DNA of 64,000 nucleotides from Saccharibacillus sp. JS10 (lineage in GTDB: Bacteria > Bacillota > Bacilli > Paenibacillales > Paenibacillaceae). The notes beneath the pieces were generated by a model. The model ran no database searches and was not told the origin of the DNA. It was given only the letters and a program-made list of their open reading frames with translations. The stretch lies in contig NZ_JANFNS010000002.1 of NCBI RefSeq assembly GCF_024436065.1, positions 496,001 through 560,000 on the forward strand. The letters run 5' to 3'. Shown in pieces: positions 8,262 to 14,928 of this stretch. Position 1 is the stretch's first letter, and every line of letters starts with the position of its first letter. Position numbers and translations under genes: made by a program.

Positions 8262-9764
8262 TTACGCTTTCGAATTCTCAAGCGTTCCAGTAAGCTTTGT
8301 CGCTTTTTGATGCAATTCAGGATTCGCTAAATCTTCGAAATGCAAAGTATCGTCTTCGAAAGCGAAATGCCAGTTGAAGCTAATCGGATCTTCGGCAAAA
8401 CGAATCGCAATATGGATAGATCCATCCGCGCGTCGACTATTGGATGCGTAGATCGGACCTACATCCGAAGGGAAACCAGGTGTCGTTGGCGAAAGGACAT
8501 TTTCATTTTTGTGCCATACTCCTGCGCCGCTAATCAAAGAGAACGGGAAAGGTTCCGATTGGTTTTGAGGTTCGGCTAGCGAAAGGTCAACCTTAATCGA
8601 ACCGTCTTCATGTGCCGTCAATGATATAGATTTAAACACAAGACCTTCATCAAGATCCCCATCGTCGAGTGTGCCTTTCAACTGATACGTTTCGCCTGAC
8701 CAAGCTTCGCCAGTTACAACTTCACCCGCCGGTTCCGGTGCGTACTCCAATTGAGTGAGCATTTTCGTGGCCTGTTCGCCTGTTTCGCTCAATGGTAACG
8801 GAGCAGACTGCATCGCAGGGAGCAAGTGATCCCATACCTCATTCAGCAGTTCTTTGGTACGTGAGATCGCGGACGTCAAGACAACGACAGCTTCTTGATT
8901 CGGGAGTACCAGACAGAATTGCCCGTAAGCGCCGTCAGCGCGGTATGCGTCATGTCGGCACATCCAAAATTGGTATCCGTAACCTTGTCCCCAGTCACCT
9001 TCGGGATCATCTCCGTTATCGATACGTTTCGATGACGCAAGTTCCACCCATTTTTCAGGGACCAGTTGCTGTCCGTTCCAATTTCCTTTTTGCAGATACA
9101 GCTGTCCGAATTTGGCAAGGTCTTCACTGCAAAGTTTCAATCCCCAGCCGCCTGCGGTGTATCCTTGAGGGCTTTCTTGCCAGGTTTTACGTTCAATGCC
9201 GAGCGGAGCGAAAAGTCGAGGTTCCAAGTAATCCATAACTTTTTGGCCTGTTAACGTTTGCAAAATCACGGATGCCATATAAGTCGCGCCGCTGCTGTAC
9301 GAGAACACGCTGCCCGGAACATTTTCGACTTCAGCAGACAAAAACGCTTTCGCCCAATCGGCGTCTTTTTGCGAACGAGCTTTTTCGAGCGGATCTTGTT
9401 TTTGCCCCGTGCCCATCACGAGCAGATCGTGTACGGTCATTTGAAGCAAATTCGGATGTGGATTTTCGGGAAGCAGATGCGGCAGTAGATCGACGACTTT
9501 GTCTTCGACGTTCAGCAGCCCTTCTTCGATTGCAATCCCTACAGCAGTCGATGTGAAGCTTTTGCTGACCGAATACATCGCATGTCGATCTTCGGATGTG
9601 TGCGGTGCCCACCAACCTTCGGCAAGGACTTCTCCTCGGCGCAGTAGCATAAAGCTTCGCAGATCGAATTTTTCACGGTCTACCGCGCTTAGAAAATCGA
9701 TGATTCCTTGCGGATTCACACCGGCTTCTTCCGGTCGGCGTCTGTTCAATTGAGTTCCAGCCAT
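8262..9764 (-). CDS. Beta-lactamase-family serine hydrolase
   Basis: A 500-residue protein of the penicillin-binding-protein/class C beta-lactamase fold. It has the SxxK motif at Ser65-Val-Ser-Lys68 and a YSS motif at about Tyr156 in the position of the YxN triad. The C-terminal about 150 residues form a separate beta-rich domain (QLKGTLDDGD onward), as in esterase-like members. There is no signal peptide, so it is probably cytosolic and more likely an esterase or peptidase than a resistance enzyme. ATG 9764 was chosen because GGAGGTACTT lies just upstream; a reading from 9794 would include that site. It is convergent with tex and divergent from sprT. The substrate is unknown. Confidence 0.82.
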   Translation of the reverse strand: MAGTQLNRRRPEEAGVNPQGIIDFLSAVDREKFDLRSFMLLRRGEVLAEGWWAPHTSEDRHAMYSVSKSFTSTAVGIAIEEGLLNVEDKVVDLLPHLLPENPHPNLLQMTVHDLLVMGTGQKQDPLEKARSQKDADWAKAFLSAEVENVPGSVFSYSSGATYMASVILQTLTGQKVMDYLEPRLFAPLGIERKTWQESPQGYTAGGWGLKLCSEDLAKFGQLYLQKGNWNGQQLVPEKWVELASSKRIDNGDDPEGDWGQGYGYQFWMCRHDAYRADGAYGQFCLVLPNQEAVVVLTSAISRTKELLNEVWDHLLPAMQSAPLPLSETGEQATKMLTQLEYAPEPAGEVVTGEAWSGETYQLKGTLDDGDLDEGLVFKSISLTAHEDGSIKVDLSLAEPQNQSEPFPFSLISGAGVWHKNENVLSPTTPGFPSDVGPIYASNSRRADGSIHIAIRFAEDPISFNWHFAFEDDTLHFEDLANPELHQKATKLTGTLENSKA

Positions 9765-9889
9765 AAGTACCTCCAAAGTTGTCATTAAGATCATCTAGAC
9801 GATTACGTATAGAATTAAAGCCTTTCCTTGACAGTGTAGTCCAATTCCAAGTTACAATTCAATAGACGACGAAAGAAAGAGGGATATTC

Positions 9890-10375
9890 GTGACCGATAC
9901 AAAAACAATGAGCGATGAACAATTGCAACAATGGATAGAAAAAGTTTCGCTAGAACATTTCGGCGTACCTTTTACCCATCGAGCTTTTTTTAATCGTAGA
10001 TTACGTTCGACGGGCGGACGCTACGCGCTGCGATCCCATCATATCGAGATTAATCCGCATCAGCTTGCAGCCCACGGCGAAGAAGCGGTAGAAGGCATTA
10101 TCAAGCATGAGCTTTGTCATTACCATCTGCATCTTGCTGGGCGAGGGTATCAACACCGGGACGCTGATTTCAAAAGATTGCTTGCCAAAGTCGGCGGGAG
10201 TCGATACTGCCAGTCTTTACCGGATGCAGCGAAGCGCACGCTGCCGTTCAAATATCAATTGGTGTGTTTGGATTGCAACATGACGTATAAAAGAAAACGG
10301 CGAATCGACCCCAAACGTTATCGCTGCGGAAAATGTGCCGGTAAACTTCGTTTGGAAGAGCTGCAAAGGGAGTAG
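9890..10375 (+). CDS. sprT: SprT-like zinc metalloprotease-fold protein
   Basis: A 161-residue member of the SprT/YdcK family. The zinc-binding HExxH-type motif is HELCHYH (His73, Glu74, His77), and a C-terminal zinc ribbon is formed by two CxxC pairs (CLDC and CGKC). Eukaryotic relatives (SPRTN) cleave DNA-protein crosslinks; the bacterial function is not established. The start is GTG 9890 after an AAAGAGGGA-type ribosome binding site. Its position between tex and a tRNA array matches B. subtilis ydcI-ydcK-trnS, which supports the assignment. Confidence 0.88.
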   Translation: MTDTKTMSDEQLQQWIEKVSLEHFGVPFTHRAFFNRRLRSTGGRYALRSHHIEINPHQLAAHGEEAVEGIIKHELCHYHLHLAGRGYQHRDADFKRLLAKVGGSRYCQSLPDAAKRTLPFKYQLVCLDCNMTYKRKRRIDPKRYRCGKCAGKLRLEELQRE

Positions 10376-10468
10376 CTGTAGCGATGAACGGTAAATACGT
10401 TTATACTAATAAAAGATTCCGATTGCGCAATTGCAGTCTACTATAGAATCCAAAAAGGAGTTATAAAC

Positions 10469-10720
10469 ATGGCAAAATCAGCATCACGGAAATTACGAGA
10501 AAAACAAGTTAGAGAAGGTAAGATGGATGCGGCAGAGCTCAGAAGCCCATTTGCGAAAGTCGATATGCGAAGCCGAAAAACGAAAACGAAACAAGAAGTG
10601 TTGAATCAAATCGCTCGAAAAGAACGTCATCGGAACCCGAATTTCACCGGAGGTGAACAGGGTTCTTTTTATTTATACTCTTTTTTTGAAAATAGGGTTG
10701 ACGAAAAAATATACGCATGA
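10469..10720 (+). CDS. Small basic protein, YqkK-like, with a doubtful C-terminus
   Basis: An 83-residue, strongly basic protein starting at ATG 10469 behind AAAAAGGAG. The N-terminal 55 residues (MAKSASRKLREKQVREGKMD, then SPFAKVDMRSRKTKTKQEV) resemble small Lys/Arg-rich Bacillales proteins of unknown role. The end is odd: a complete terminator hairpin (10633-10670) lies inside the frame, and the last codons run into the -35 and spacer of the tRNA promoter. A one-base slip near 10640-10665 would give an earlier natural end. The annotated C-terminus may therefore be a frameshift product or a poorly translated tail. The start and N-terminus are secure; the end is not. Confidence 0.6.
   Translation: MAKSASRKLREKQVREGKMDAAELRSPFAKVDMRSRKTKTKQEVLNQIARKERHRNPNFTGGEQGSFYLYSFFENRVDEKIYA
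10633..10670 (+). terminator. Terminator hairpin embedded in the end of the small basic protein gene
   Basis: A two-segment stem, GAACCC/GGGTTC and TTCACC/GGTGAA with a 3-base loop, followed by T5. It lies about 50 bases before the in-frame stop of the preceding gene. Confidence 0.8.
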
Positions 10721-10726
10721 TAAATT
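10698..10726 (+). promoter_or_regulatory. Promoter of the Asn-Ser tRNA unit
   Basis: TTGACG (10698-10703), a 17-base spacer and TAAATT (10721-10726), about 28 bases before tRNA-Asn. Confidence 0.65.
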
Positions 10727-10753
10727 ATATCTTGTTGAAACATTAAGTAATGT

Positions 10754-10829
10754 TCCCTGATAGCTCAGTTGGTAGAGCACTCGACTGTTAATCGAGTTGT
10801 CACAGGTTCGAGTCCTGTTCGGGGAGCCA
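10754..10829 (+). tRNA. tRNA-Asn (GTT)
   Basis: A 76-base cloverleaf with acceptor arm TCCCTGA/TCGGGGA, anticodon loop CTGTTAA, T arm GGTTCGAGTCC and encoded CCA. Confidence 0.97.
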
Positions 10830-10837
10830 TTTTTTTT

Positions 10838-10929
10838 GGAGAGATACCCAAGTGGCTATAAGGGGACCCTCTGCTAAGGGGTTAGACTGCGTGAGCGGTG
10901 CGAGGGTTCGAATCCCTCTCTCTCCGCCA
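10838..10929 (+). tRNA. tRNA-Ser (GCT)
   Basis: A 92-base class II tRNA with a long variable arm, acceptor GGAGAGA/TCTCTCC, anticodon loop CTGCTAA and encoded CCA. It lies 8 bases after tRNA-Asn, so the two are cotranscribed. Confidence 0.97.
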
Positions 10930-10969
10930 TTTATGTTTCAATTAAAGAAGACCTACATAGAATAAGAAA

Positions 10970-10996
10970 AAGGACCTGAAAAGGTTCTTTTTTTTG
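10970..10996 (+). terminator. Terminator after the Asn-Ser tRNA unit
   Basis: AAGGACC/GGTTCTT stem with one G-T pair and a 6-base loop, followed by T8. Confidence 0.82.
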
Positions 10997-11032
10997 TTTT
11001 AAAAATAAATAAAAATAAAAATAAAAAAATGC

Positions 11033-11062
11033 TTGCATTCTATATCAAATATTTGATATACT
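11033..11062 (+). promoter_or_regulatory. Promoter of the Glu-Lys-Leu tRNA unit, overlapping a 20-bp palindrome
   Basis: TTGCAT (11033-11038), an 18-base spacer and TATACT (11057-11062). A perfect 20-bp palindrome (TATATCAAATATTTGATATA, 11041-11060) fills the spacer and runs into the -10 element. The transcript would start about 35-40 bases before tRNA-Glu. Confidence 0.7.
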
Positions 11063-11105
11063 CTTACTTGTGCTTAAGCGACAGAAGTTGTAGCACAGTC
11101 ATTAA

Positions 11106-11177
11106 GGCCCGTTGGTCAAGGGGTTAAGACACCTCCCTTTCACGGAGGTAACAGGGGTTCGAATCCCCTACGGGTCA
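11106..11177 (+). tRNA. tRNA-Glu (TTC)
   Basis: A 72-base cloverleaf with acceptor GGCCCGT/ACGGGTC and anticodon loop CTTTCAC. No CCA is encoded. Confidence 0.97.
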
Positions 11178-11181
11178 TTTT

Positions 11182-11257
11182 GAGCCATTAGCTCAGTTGG
11201 TAGAGCACCTGACTTTTAATCAGGGTGTCGAAGGTTCGAGTCCTTCATGGCTCACCA
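11182..11257 (+). tRNA. tRNA-Lys (TTT)
   Basis: A 76-base cloverleaf with acceptor GAGCCAT/ATGGCTC, anticodon loop CTTTTAA and encoded CCA. Confidence 0.97.
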
Positions 11258-11298
11258 TTTCTTTTTCTCCTCATTAGAAATGGTGAATGATTTATGAT

Positions 11299-11393
11299 TA
11301 TGCGGTAGTGGTGGAATGGCAGACACGCTATCTTGAGGGGGTAGTGGGTGTATACCCGTGGAGGTTCGAGTCCTCTCTACCGCATACGATAAA
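11299..11393 (+). repeat. 95-bp direct repeat, left copy (contains tRNA-Leu)
   Basis: Identical base for base to 13448-13542. It spans the whole tRNA-Leu plus 3 bases before and 9 bases after it. The sequences diverge immediately outside, where both copies run into different terminators. Confidence 0.95.
11302..11384 (+). tRNA. tRNA-Leu (GAG), first copy
   Basis: An 83-base class II tRNA with acceptor GCGGTAG/CTACCGC, anticodon stem CTATC/GGTAG, anticodon GAG and a long variable arm. No CCA is encoded. It is the last gene of the Glu-Lys-Leu unit and identical to the copy at 13451-13533. Confidence 0.96.
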
Positions 11394-11423
11394 AAGCAGA
11401 CTCTTTACAGAGTCTGCTTTTTT
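11391..11423. terminator. Bidirectional terminator after the first tRNA-Leu
   Basis: A 14-bp stem (AAAAAGCAGACTCT with AGAGTCTGCTTTTT) and 4-base loop. It has T on one side and A on the other, so it can end the tRNA unit and the minus-strand gene at 11431. Confidence 0.9.
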
Positions 11424-11430
11424 GTTTTAG

Positions 11431-11649
11431 TTAATAAGTTTGATTTTTAATATTTTGCTGCATAAGCCGATCTGCGACCTGTGCATAGTTAGGGTACAGT
11501 AGACGAATACAATCCGGACAAATATCATGTGTAATCTCAACGTTACTCAATTCTCCTCGCATTGCTTTACGCCAGCTTTGAGATCCATAGATTCGCCCAC
11601 ACCCCGCGCAAACTGAAATCCAATTCAATTCTATTGGAGAAGTTGCCAT
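11431..11649 (-). CDS. Small CxxC/CxxC (zinc-ribbon-like) protein
   Basis: A 72-residue protein of no family I recognise. Two cysteine pairs, CAGC near residue 14 and CPDC near residue 44, are spaced as in a small zinc ribbon. There is no membrane segment or signal peptide. ATG 11649 lies 3 bases after the stop of the XRE gene on the same strand, so the two form an operon. The bidirectional terminator at 11391-11423 ends it. The arrangement (HTH gene plus small zinc protein) recalls phage or conjugative-element regulatory modules, but function is unknown. Confidence 0.6.
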   Translation of the reverse strand: MATSPIELNWISVCAGCGRIYGSQSWRKAMRGELSNVEITHDICPDCIRLLYPNYAQVADRLMQQNIKNQTY

Positions 11650-11652
11650 GTT

Positions 11653-11913
11653 TCACCGTCCTGTTCCAGTGGATTTAACTTGAGGTGGAGACTCGTCTGA
11701 AAAAGACGCGGAAGGGTAGGAATCGGGAATTCCTAATACAAGAGCAACTTGTTTGCGATATTTCGTAGCTTTGCGACTTCCGTTTATTAGATTGGACAAA
11801 CGAGAAGGCGGGATCTCGTATTTTTCGCAAAATGTTTTTTGATCCATTTCTAGTTCGGCTAAGCGCCGTTTGATTTCCCAGCCAAAAGGGGTAATCGGTT
11901 TTTTTCTTTGCAA
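11653..11913 (-). CDS. XRE-like helix-turn-helix regulator (leftward)
   Basis: An 86-residue putative DNA-binding protein with a Cro/CI-like fold. Residues about 8-65 include EIKRRLAELEMDQKTF, the turn, and the recognition-helix segment IPPSRLSNLINGSRKATK. The C-terminus is Ser/Pro-rich and short. TTG 11913 was chosen because AGGAGG (plus-strand positions 11921-11928) lies about 8 bases upstream. Readings from ATG 11934 or TTG 11940 would include this ribosome binding site and have none of their own. It is divergent from the XRE gene at 12084 across a 170-base control region, the layout of a phage-type switch. Confidence 0.65.
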   Translation of the reverse strand: MQRKKPITPFGWEIKRRLAELEMDQKTFCEKYEIPPSRLSNLINGSRKATKYRKQVALVLGIPDSYPSASFSDESPPQVKSTGTGR

Positions 11914-11940
11914 TGTAGCGCTCCTCCTGTTCATGTACAA

Positions 11941-12083
11941 AAAGATGAATTATAATCGATTAGAGAAGAATGAGGGATCATTTACCATAAAACCAATTAT
12001 ATACGCAAATACGTAAACTTTCAATCATATGTTGCGTAATTACGTAGTATTGGTGTAGAAACCGGTTTGAAGGGGATGACGAT
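11941..12083. promoter_or_regulatory. Divergent control region with repeated ACGTA-type sites
   Basis: The region between the two divergent XRE genes is AT-rich. It holds ATACGTAAA near 12009 and TTACGTAGT near 12041, and a perfect 10-bp palindrome CGTAATTACG at 12035-12044, about 40 bases before the rightward start codon. These are plausible operators for one or both regulators. Confidence 0.45.
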
Positions 12084-12482
12084 TTGCAGTCGATTTACGA
12101 TCGGATCGAACAGCTGATCAAAAGCAGCGGAATGACGAAAAAAGCGTTCGGTGAACGCTTAAGTATCAGTGCAGGAAATCTTGGCGATTGGCGCAGAGGA
12201 AAGTCGACACCAAGCACACACAAATTGATCGAAATTGCAGGTTTCTTTTCGGTGAGTTTGGATTGGTTGATGACAGGAAAAGAATGGCGTCCGGAAGAAG
12301 TGAAAGAAACGGGCGACCGTTATTTTTTTGAAGATTCAGGGCAACCCAATTGCCAGAATCATGAGTTATCTTCTCGCGAAAAAGAATTTGTGCGCGAATA
12401 TATTGAATTTACTGCTTATCGGCGCAATCAAAAAGCCAAACCTAAACAAGCAGAAGACCGGGCTTATAAACAAGATGAATAA
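12084..12482 (+). CDS. XRE-family repressor-like regulator (rightward)
   Basis: A 132-residue protein with an N-terminal XRE helix-turn-helix (about residues 4-62: RIEQLIKSSGMTKKAFGERL, then SAGNLGDWRRGKSTPSTHKL and SLDWLMTG). The C-terminal tail is charged and helical with no peptidase motif, so it is not a LexA/CI self-cleaving repressor. The size and layout resemble the immunity repressors of ICEBs1-type elements and phages. The start is TTG 12084 with AAGGGGA at 12070-12076. It is convergent with the UreF-like gene, sharing the terminator at 12492-12530. Confidence 0.75.
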   Translation: MQSIYDRIEQLIKSSGMTKKAFGERLSISAGNLGDWRRGKSTPSTHKLIEIAGFFSVSLDWLMTGKEWRPEEVKETGDRYFFEDSGQPNCQNHELSSREKEFVREYIEFTAYRRNQKAKPKQAEDRAYKQDE

Positions 12483-12491
12483 GAACCAAAT

Positions 12492-12530
12492 AAAAACGCT
12501 CTGAAGCGAGTTCGCTTCAGAGCGTTTTTT
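12492..12530. terminator. Bidirectional terminator between the XRE and UreF-like genes
   Basis: An almost perfect stem of about 16 bp (AAAACGCTCTGAAGCG with CGCTTCAGAGCGTTTT) and a 4-base loop. The right arm overlaps the last codons and stop of the minus-strand UreF-like gene. Confidence 0.9.
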
Positions 12531-13167
12531 GAATCGGAGATTCAAAGGGCATAGTCGGCATAAAAGAAGGTGTAAGGTGTGGCTGAACACGTAACCAACG
12601 TTCCGCAACATCATCGATCATTCGGGTCAGCATTTTACGGCGAGTCACATCGTCTAAGCTCAATAATTGCGCGCAGTGATCGACATAGGCAGTCGTTTGG
12701 TGATACAGATAGACAGGCACCGCTTCGCTGCATGGGATTTCAAGATGAAAATTGATCCACGCGTAGAAAATTGCCGGGCAACCGAATGTTTTCTCCGCTT
12801 GCAAAGCTTCTGCAACCGGCGTGAAGTTGATCCACGGATATAACGATTTCGAAAGTTTGAGCAACTTTTTGCCGCTACGCCGCATTTCGCGATCAATTTC
12901 ATTAGGGCTTGTACGTGTACGCAGATTCCGGTCGATTTGAAAAATACGTTCGTAATCATTTTTTTGAAGGGCAGCGTAAATTTCTTCGATCGCTCGTCCT
13001 TCGATATGAGTAAGTCTAGGATGGATATACGTCTTCATCACATCTTCAAATGCTTCTGTGCAATCTAAATGGTTACCTTTTAGATCTCTTTTGATACAAC
13101 CTATAGGAGATGGGGACGACGATTCAAGCAAAGTCATGTAATTGAGAAGTTTTTGTCCGCTATACAT
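12517..13167 (-). CDS. UreF-like protein without a urease cluster
   Basis: A 216-residue helical protein that I align with urease accessory protein UreF. The N-terminus LLNYMTLLESSSPSPIG corresponds to the LLQLxSxxxPxG opening. The middle NEIDREMRRSGKKLLKL matches the E-x-R-x-x-S-x-x-x-G-x-x-LL region. PAIFYAWINFHLEIP and VYLYHQTTAYVDHCAQLLSL match the later UreF helices. The conserved Gly/His of the N-terminal GGF-HS motif is missing (IGCIKRDLKG), and the canonical C-terminal RLF-S is not preserved. No ureABC, ureE, ureG or ureD lies in the window. ATG 13167 has AAGGAGGT 8 bases upstream; an upstream reading to 13266 is rejected for that reason. A true chaperone role is doubtful. Confidence 0.6.
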   Translation of the reverse strand: MYSGQKLLNYMTLLESSSPSPIGCIKRDLKGNHLDCTEAFEDVMKTYIHPRLTHIEGRAIEEIYAALQKNDYERIFQIDRNLRTRTSPNEIDREMRRSGKKLLKLSKSLYPWINFTPVAEALQAEKTFGCPAIFYAWINFHLEIPCSEAVPVYLYHQTTAYVDHCAQLLSLDDVTRRKMLTRMIDDVAERWLRVQPHLTPSFMPTMPFESPIQKTL

Positions 13168-13394
13168 TAGGTTGTACCTCCTTTTCATAGATATAAAATA
13201 TTTATATGTTAGGTATATGTTATTTGATAAGAAATTTTGATCAGTAGAAGAAAGATATACTCTCATTTTTACATCTTTTTAAGCAGGGGGTCAAGAAAAA
13301 AAGATCATTTTTCGAATAATTCTTCGAATTCCATGCTTTTAATCACTTTATATGTTATTTAATATTACATAATAATATCATAAAGAAAAATAGA

Positions 13395-13423
13395 TTGACT
13401 GCCTGCTTAAAAGTCAGTATATT
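13395..13423 (+). promoter_or_regulatory. Promoter of the second tRNA-Leu
   Basis: TTGACT (13395-13400), a 17-base spacer and TATATT (13418-13423), 28 bases before the tRNA. The rest of the 280-base stretch between the UreF-like gene and this tRNA is very AT-rich and holds no gene that I can see. Confidence 0.75.
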
Positions 13424-13447
13424 ATAGAAGTTGCCTCAATTTATTGA

Positions 13448-13542
13448 TATGCGGTAGTGGTGGAATGGCAGACACGCTATCTTGAGGGGGTAGTGGGTGT
13501 ATACCCGTGGAGGTTCGAGTCCTCTCTACCGCATACGATAAA
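13448..13542 (+). repeat. 95-bp direct repeat, right copy (contains tRNA-Leu)
   Basis: Identical to 11299-11393. See the left copy. Confidence 0.95.
13451..13533 (+). tRNA. tRNA-Leu (GAG), second copy
   Basis: Identical to the tRNA-Leu at 11302-11384, but with its own promoter and terminator. Both copies look functional. Confidence 0.96.
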
Positions 13543-13576
13543 GCCGATAAGTCCTTTAGAGGATTTATCGGCTTTT
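13540..13576 (+). terminator. Terminator after the second tRNA-Leu
   Basis: A stem of 15 bp (AAAGCCGATAAGTCC with GGATTTATCGGCTTT) including one G-T pair, followed by a T-rich stretch. Confidence 0.85.
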
Positions 13577-13630
13577 GTTTTTCTATTGATTTGTTTTTTT
13601 GTGAAAAAGTATGCTGAAGTTTACTTTATA

Positions 13631-13662
13631 AAAAAAGCCCGCTGTATACACAGGGGCTTTTT
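13631..13662 (-). terminator. Terminator after gpx
   Basis: AAAAAGCCC/GGGCTTTTT stem with an inner CTGT/ACAG. Read on the minus strand it ends in a T run, just after the gpx stop codon. Confidence 0.8.
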
Positions 13663-13676
13663 CGTATGTTGTCTAT

Positions 13677-14156
13677 TTAGCCGAGTAATTTCTCGATGTC
13701 TTTTTCAAGTTGATCCGGAGACGTTTGCGGAGCAAAACGTTTAACGGGTTTGCCTTCTTTGTCGATCAGGAATTTAGTGAAATTCCATTTAACCGATTTG
13801 GAACCCATAAGCCCAGGTGCTTCGTCGCTCAAATAGCGGAATAATGGATGTGCATTTTCGCCTTTAACATCGACTTTTTCGAACATGGGGAATTGAACGC
13901 CGTAGTTCAGTTGGCAAAACTCCAAAATTTCTTCGTTGCTGCCTGGATCTTGTTCTTTGAATTGATTGCTTGGGAAGCCCAAAATTTCAAGACCACGGTC
14001 ATGATACTTGTCGTACAGTTCTTGCAGACCTTGGAACTGAGGGGTAAATCCGCATTTACTCGCTGTGTTGACGATCAGAACGACTTTACCTTGATAATCG
14101 GACAGCTTAACTTCGGTACCTTTAGACGTACGGGCTTCGTATTCATAAACAGACAT
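13677..14156 (-). CDS. gpx: Glutathione peroxidase-family thiol peroxidase
   Basis: A 159-residue cytosolic Gpx/BsaA-type peroxidase that reduces hydroperoxides, in Firmicutes probably with thioredoxin or bacillithiol rather than glutathione. The catalytic triad is intact: Cys35 in NTASKCGFT, Gln65 in FPSNQF and Trp124 in KWNFTKF. A second cysteine at 81 (FCQLNYG) could act as resolving cysteine. The start at 14156 has GAGGAGGAATTT upstream. It is divergent from ohr, giving a small peroxide-defence pair. No PerR or OhrR gene lies next to it. Confidence 0.93.
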   Translation of the reverse strand: MSVYEYEARTSKGTEVKLSDYQGKVVLIVNTASKCGFTPQFQGLQELYDKYHDRGLEILGFPSNQFKEQDPGSNEEILEFCQLNYGVQFPMFEKVDVKGENAHPLFRYLSDEAPGLMGSKSVKWNFTKFLIDKEGKPVKRFAPQTSPDQLEKDIEKLLG

Positions 14157-14324
14157 GATCGAAATTCCTCCTCGAAAAAATGATTACTCTCTTTTTGATT
14201 GTAAACAACTTAATTGGTTTTTGCAATTCGCTTCTCGTTTCACTCTAGGTGATTTGGCGTTATAGATTAGGTAGTTTCGCAAAAAGGGCTATCGCTCAAA
14301 TTCCAATTGAGGAGTGAATGATAC

Positions 14325-14747
14325 ATGGATGCTTTGTATACAGCAAAAGCTACAGCACGTCGAGGTGGAAGAAGCGGGGTCGTTGAATCCGCGGATGGCG
14401 CATTGAATCTGCAACTCTCCGTACCCAAAGGGCTTGGCGGCGGAGGCGGCACGGGTACTAACCCCGAAGAACTTTTTGCAGCCGGTTATAGCGCTTGTTT
14501 CGAGAGTGCTTTGGCAAATATCGCACGCAAAGAAAAAATTGATATTCCAGATACCGAAGTAACCTGTGAGATTCATATCGGCAAAGACGAATCTGACGGC
14601 GGATTTAAACTGCAAGCCAAACTTGAAGTCCGCATTCCAGGTCTGGATCGTGAAAAAGCTCAAGAGTTGGTTGAAAAAGCTCACGATTTCTGCCCATATT
14701 CCAAAGCGACTCGCGGCAATATGGATGTCGAACTTAGCGTGATCTAA
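14325..14747 (+). CDS. ohr: Organic hydroperoxide resistance protein
   Basis: A 140-residue OsmC/Ohr-family peroxiredoxin-like enzyme that detoxifies organic hydroperoxides using two cysteines. The peroxidatic cysteine is in GYSACFESAL (Cys58) and the resolving cysteine is in DFCPYSKATRGN (Cys123). The length and both motifs are typical of Ohr rather than OsmC. The ribosome binding site GAGGAG (14309-14314) lies 10 bases before the ATG. The 168-base region shared with the divergent gpx has no clear OhrR operator that I can support. A terminator follows. Confidence 0.94.
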   Translation: MDALYTAKATARRGGRSGVVESADGALNLQLSVPKGLGGGGGTGTNPEELFAAGYSACFESALANIARKEKIDIPDTEVTCEIHIGKDESDGGFKLQAKLEVRIPGLDREKAQELVEKAHDFCPYSKATRGNMDVELSVI

Positions 14748-14763
14748 ATTGTTGATATTTACC

Positions 14764-14806
14764 AAGTCGGAAGCTCTTCTTCAAAGGAAGAGTTTCCGGC
14801 TTTTTT
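14764..14806 (+). terminator. Terminator after ohr
   Basis: AAGTCGGAAGCTCTTC with GGAAGAGTTTCCGGCTT (two wobble or mismatch positions), followed by T6. Confidence 0.82.
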
Positions 14807-14928
14807 CATAAGAAGATCCTTTGTTATTCGGTTGACACAAAGGGTGAAATTCATTAAGCTATATAAGCACGCGGCGTAGAAGGAGTCTTCTTATCTATGC
14901 CGAGACTATGAAAACGGGTGATATAAAC

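Larger units (their letters stand above)
11299..13542. mobile_element. Candidate relic of an integrated element between tRNA-Leu repeats
   Basis: The 95-bp identical repeats enclose about 2.05 kb with two divergent XRE regulators, a small CxxC protein and a UreF-like orphan. No integrase, excisionase, relaxase or phage structural gene is present, so mobility is inference. The location supports it: in B. subtilis the tRNA array after ydcK ends in trnS-leu2, the attachment site of ICEBs1. An alternative is simple tandem duplication of tRNA-Leu with later gene insertion; B. subtilis trnS itself carries two leucine tRNAs. Confidence 0.35.

Noticed and set aside
8262-9764. True beta-lactamase resistance gene
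   Set aside because: It has SxxK and YSS-like motifs but no signal peptide and an extra C-terminal domain, so an esterase-like hydrolase is more likely.
13457-13744. 95-codon plus-strand frame
   Set aside because: It starts inside tRNA-Leu and runs over two terminators into the antisense of gpx.
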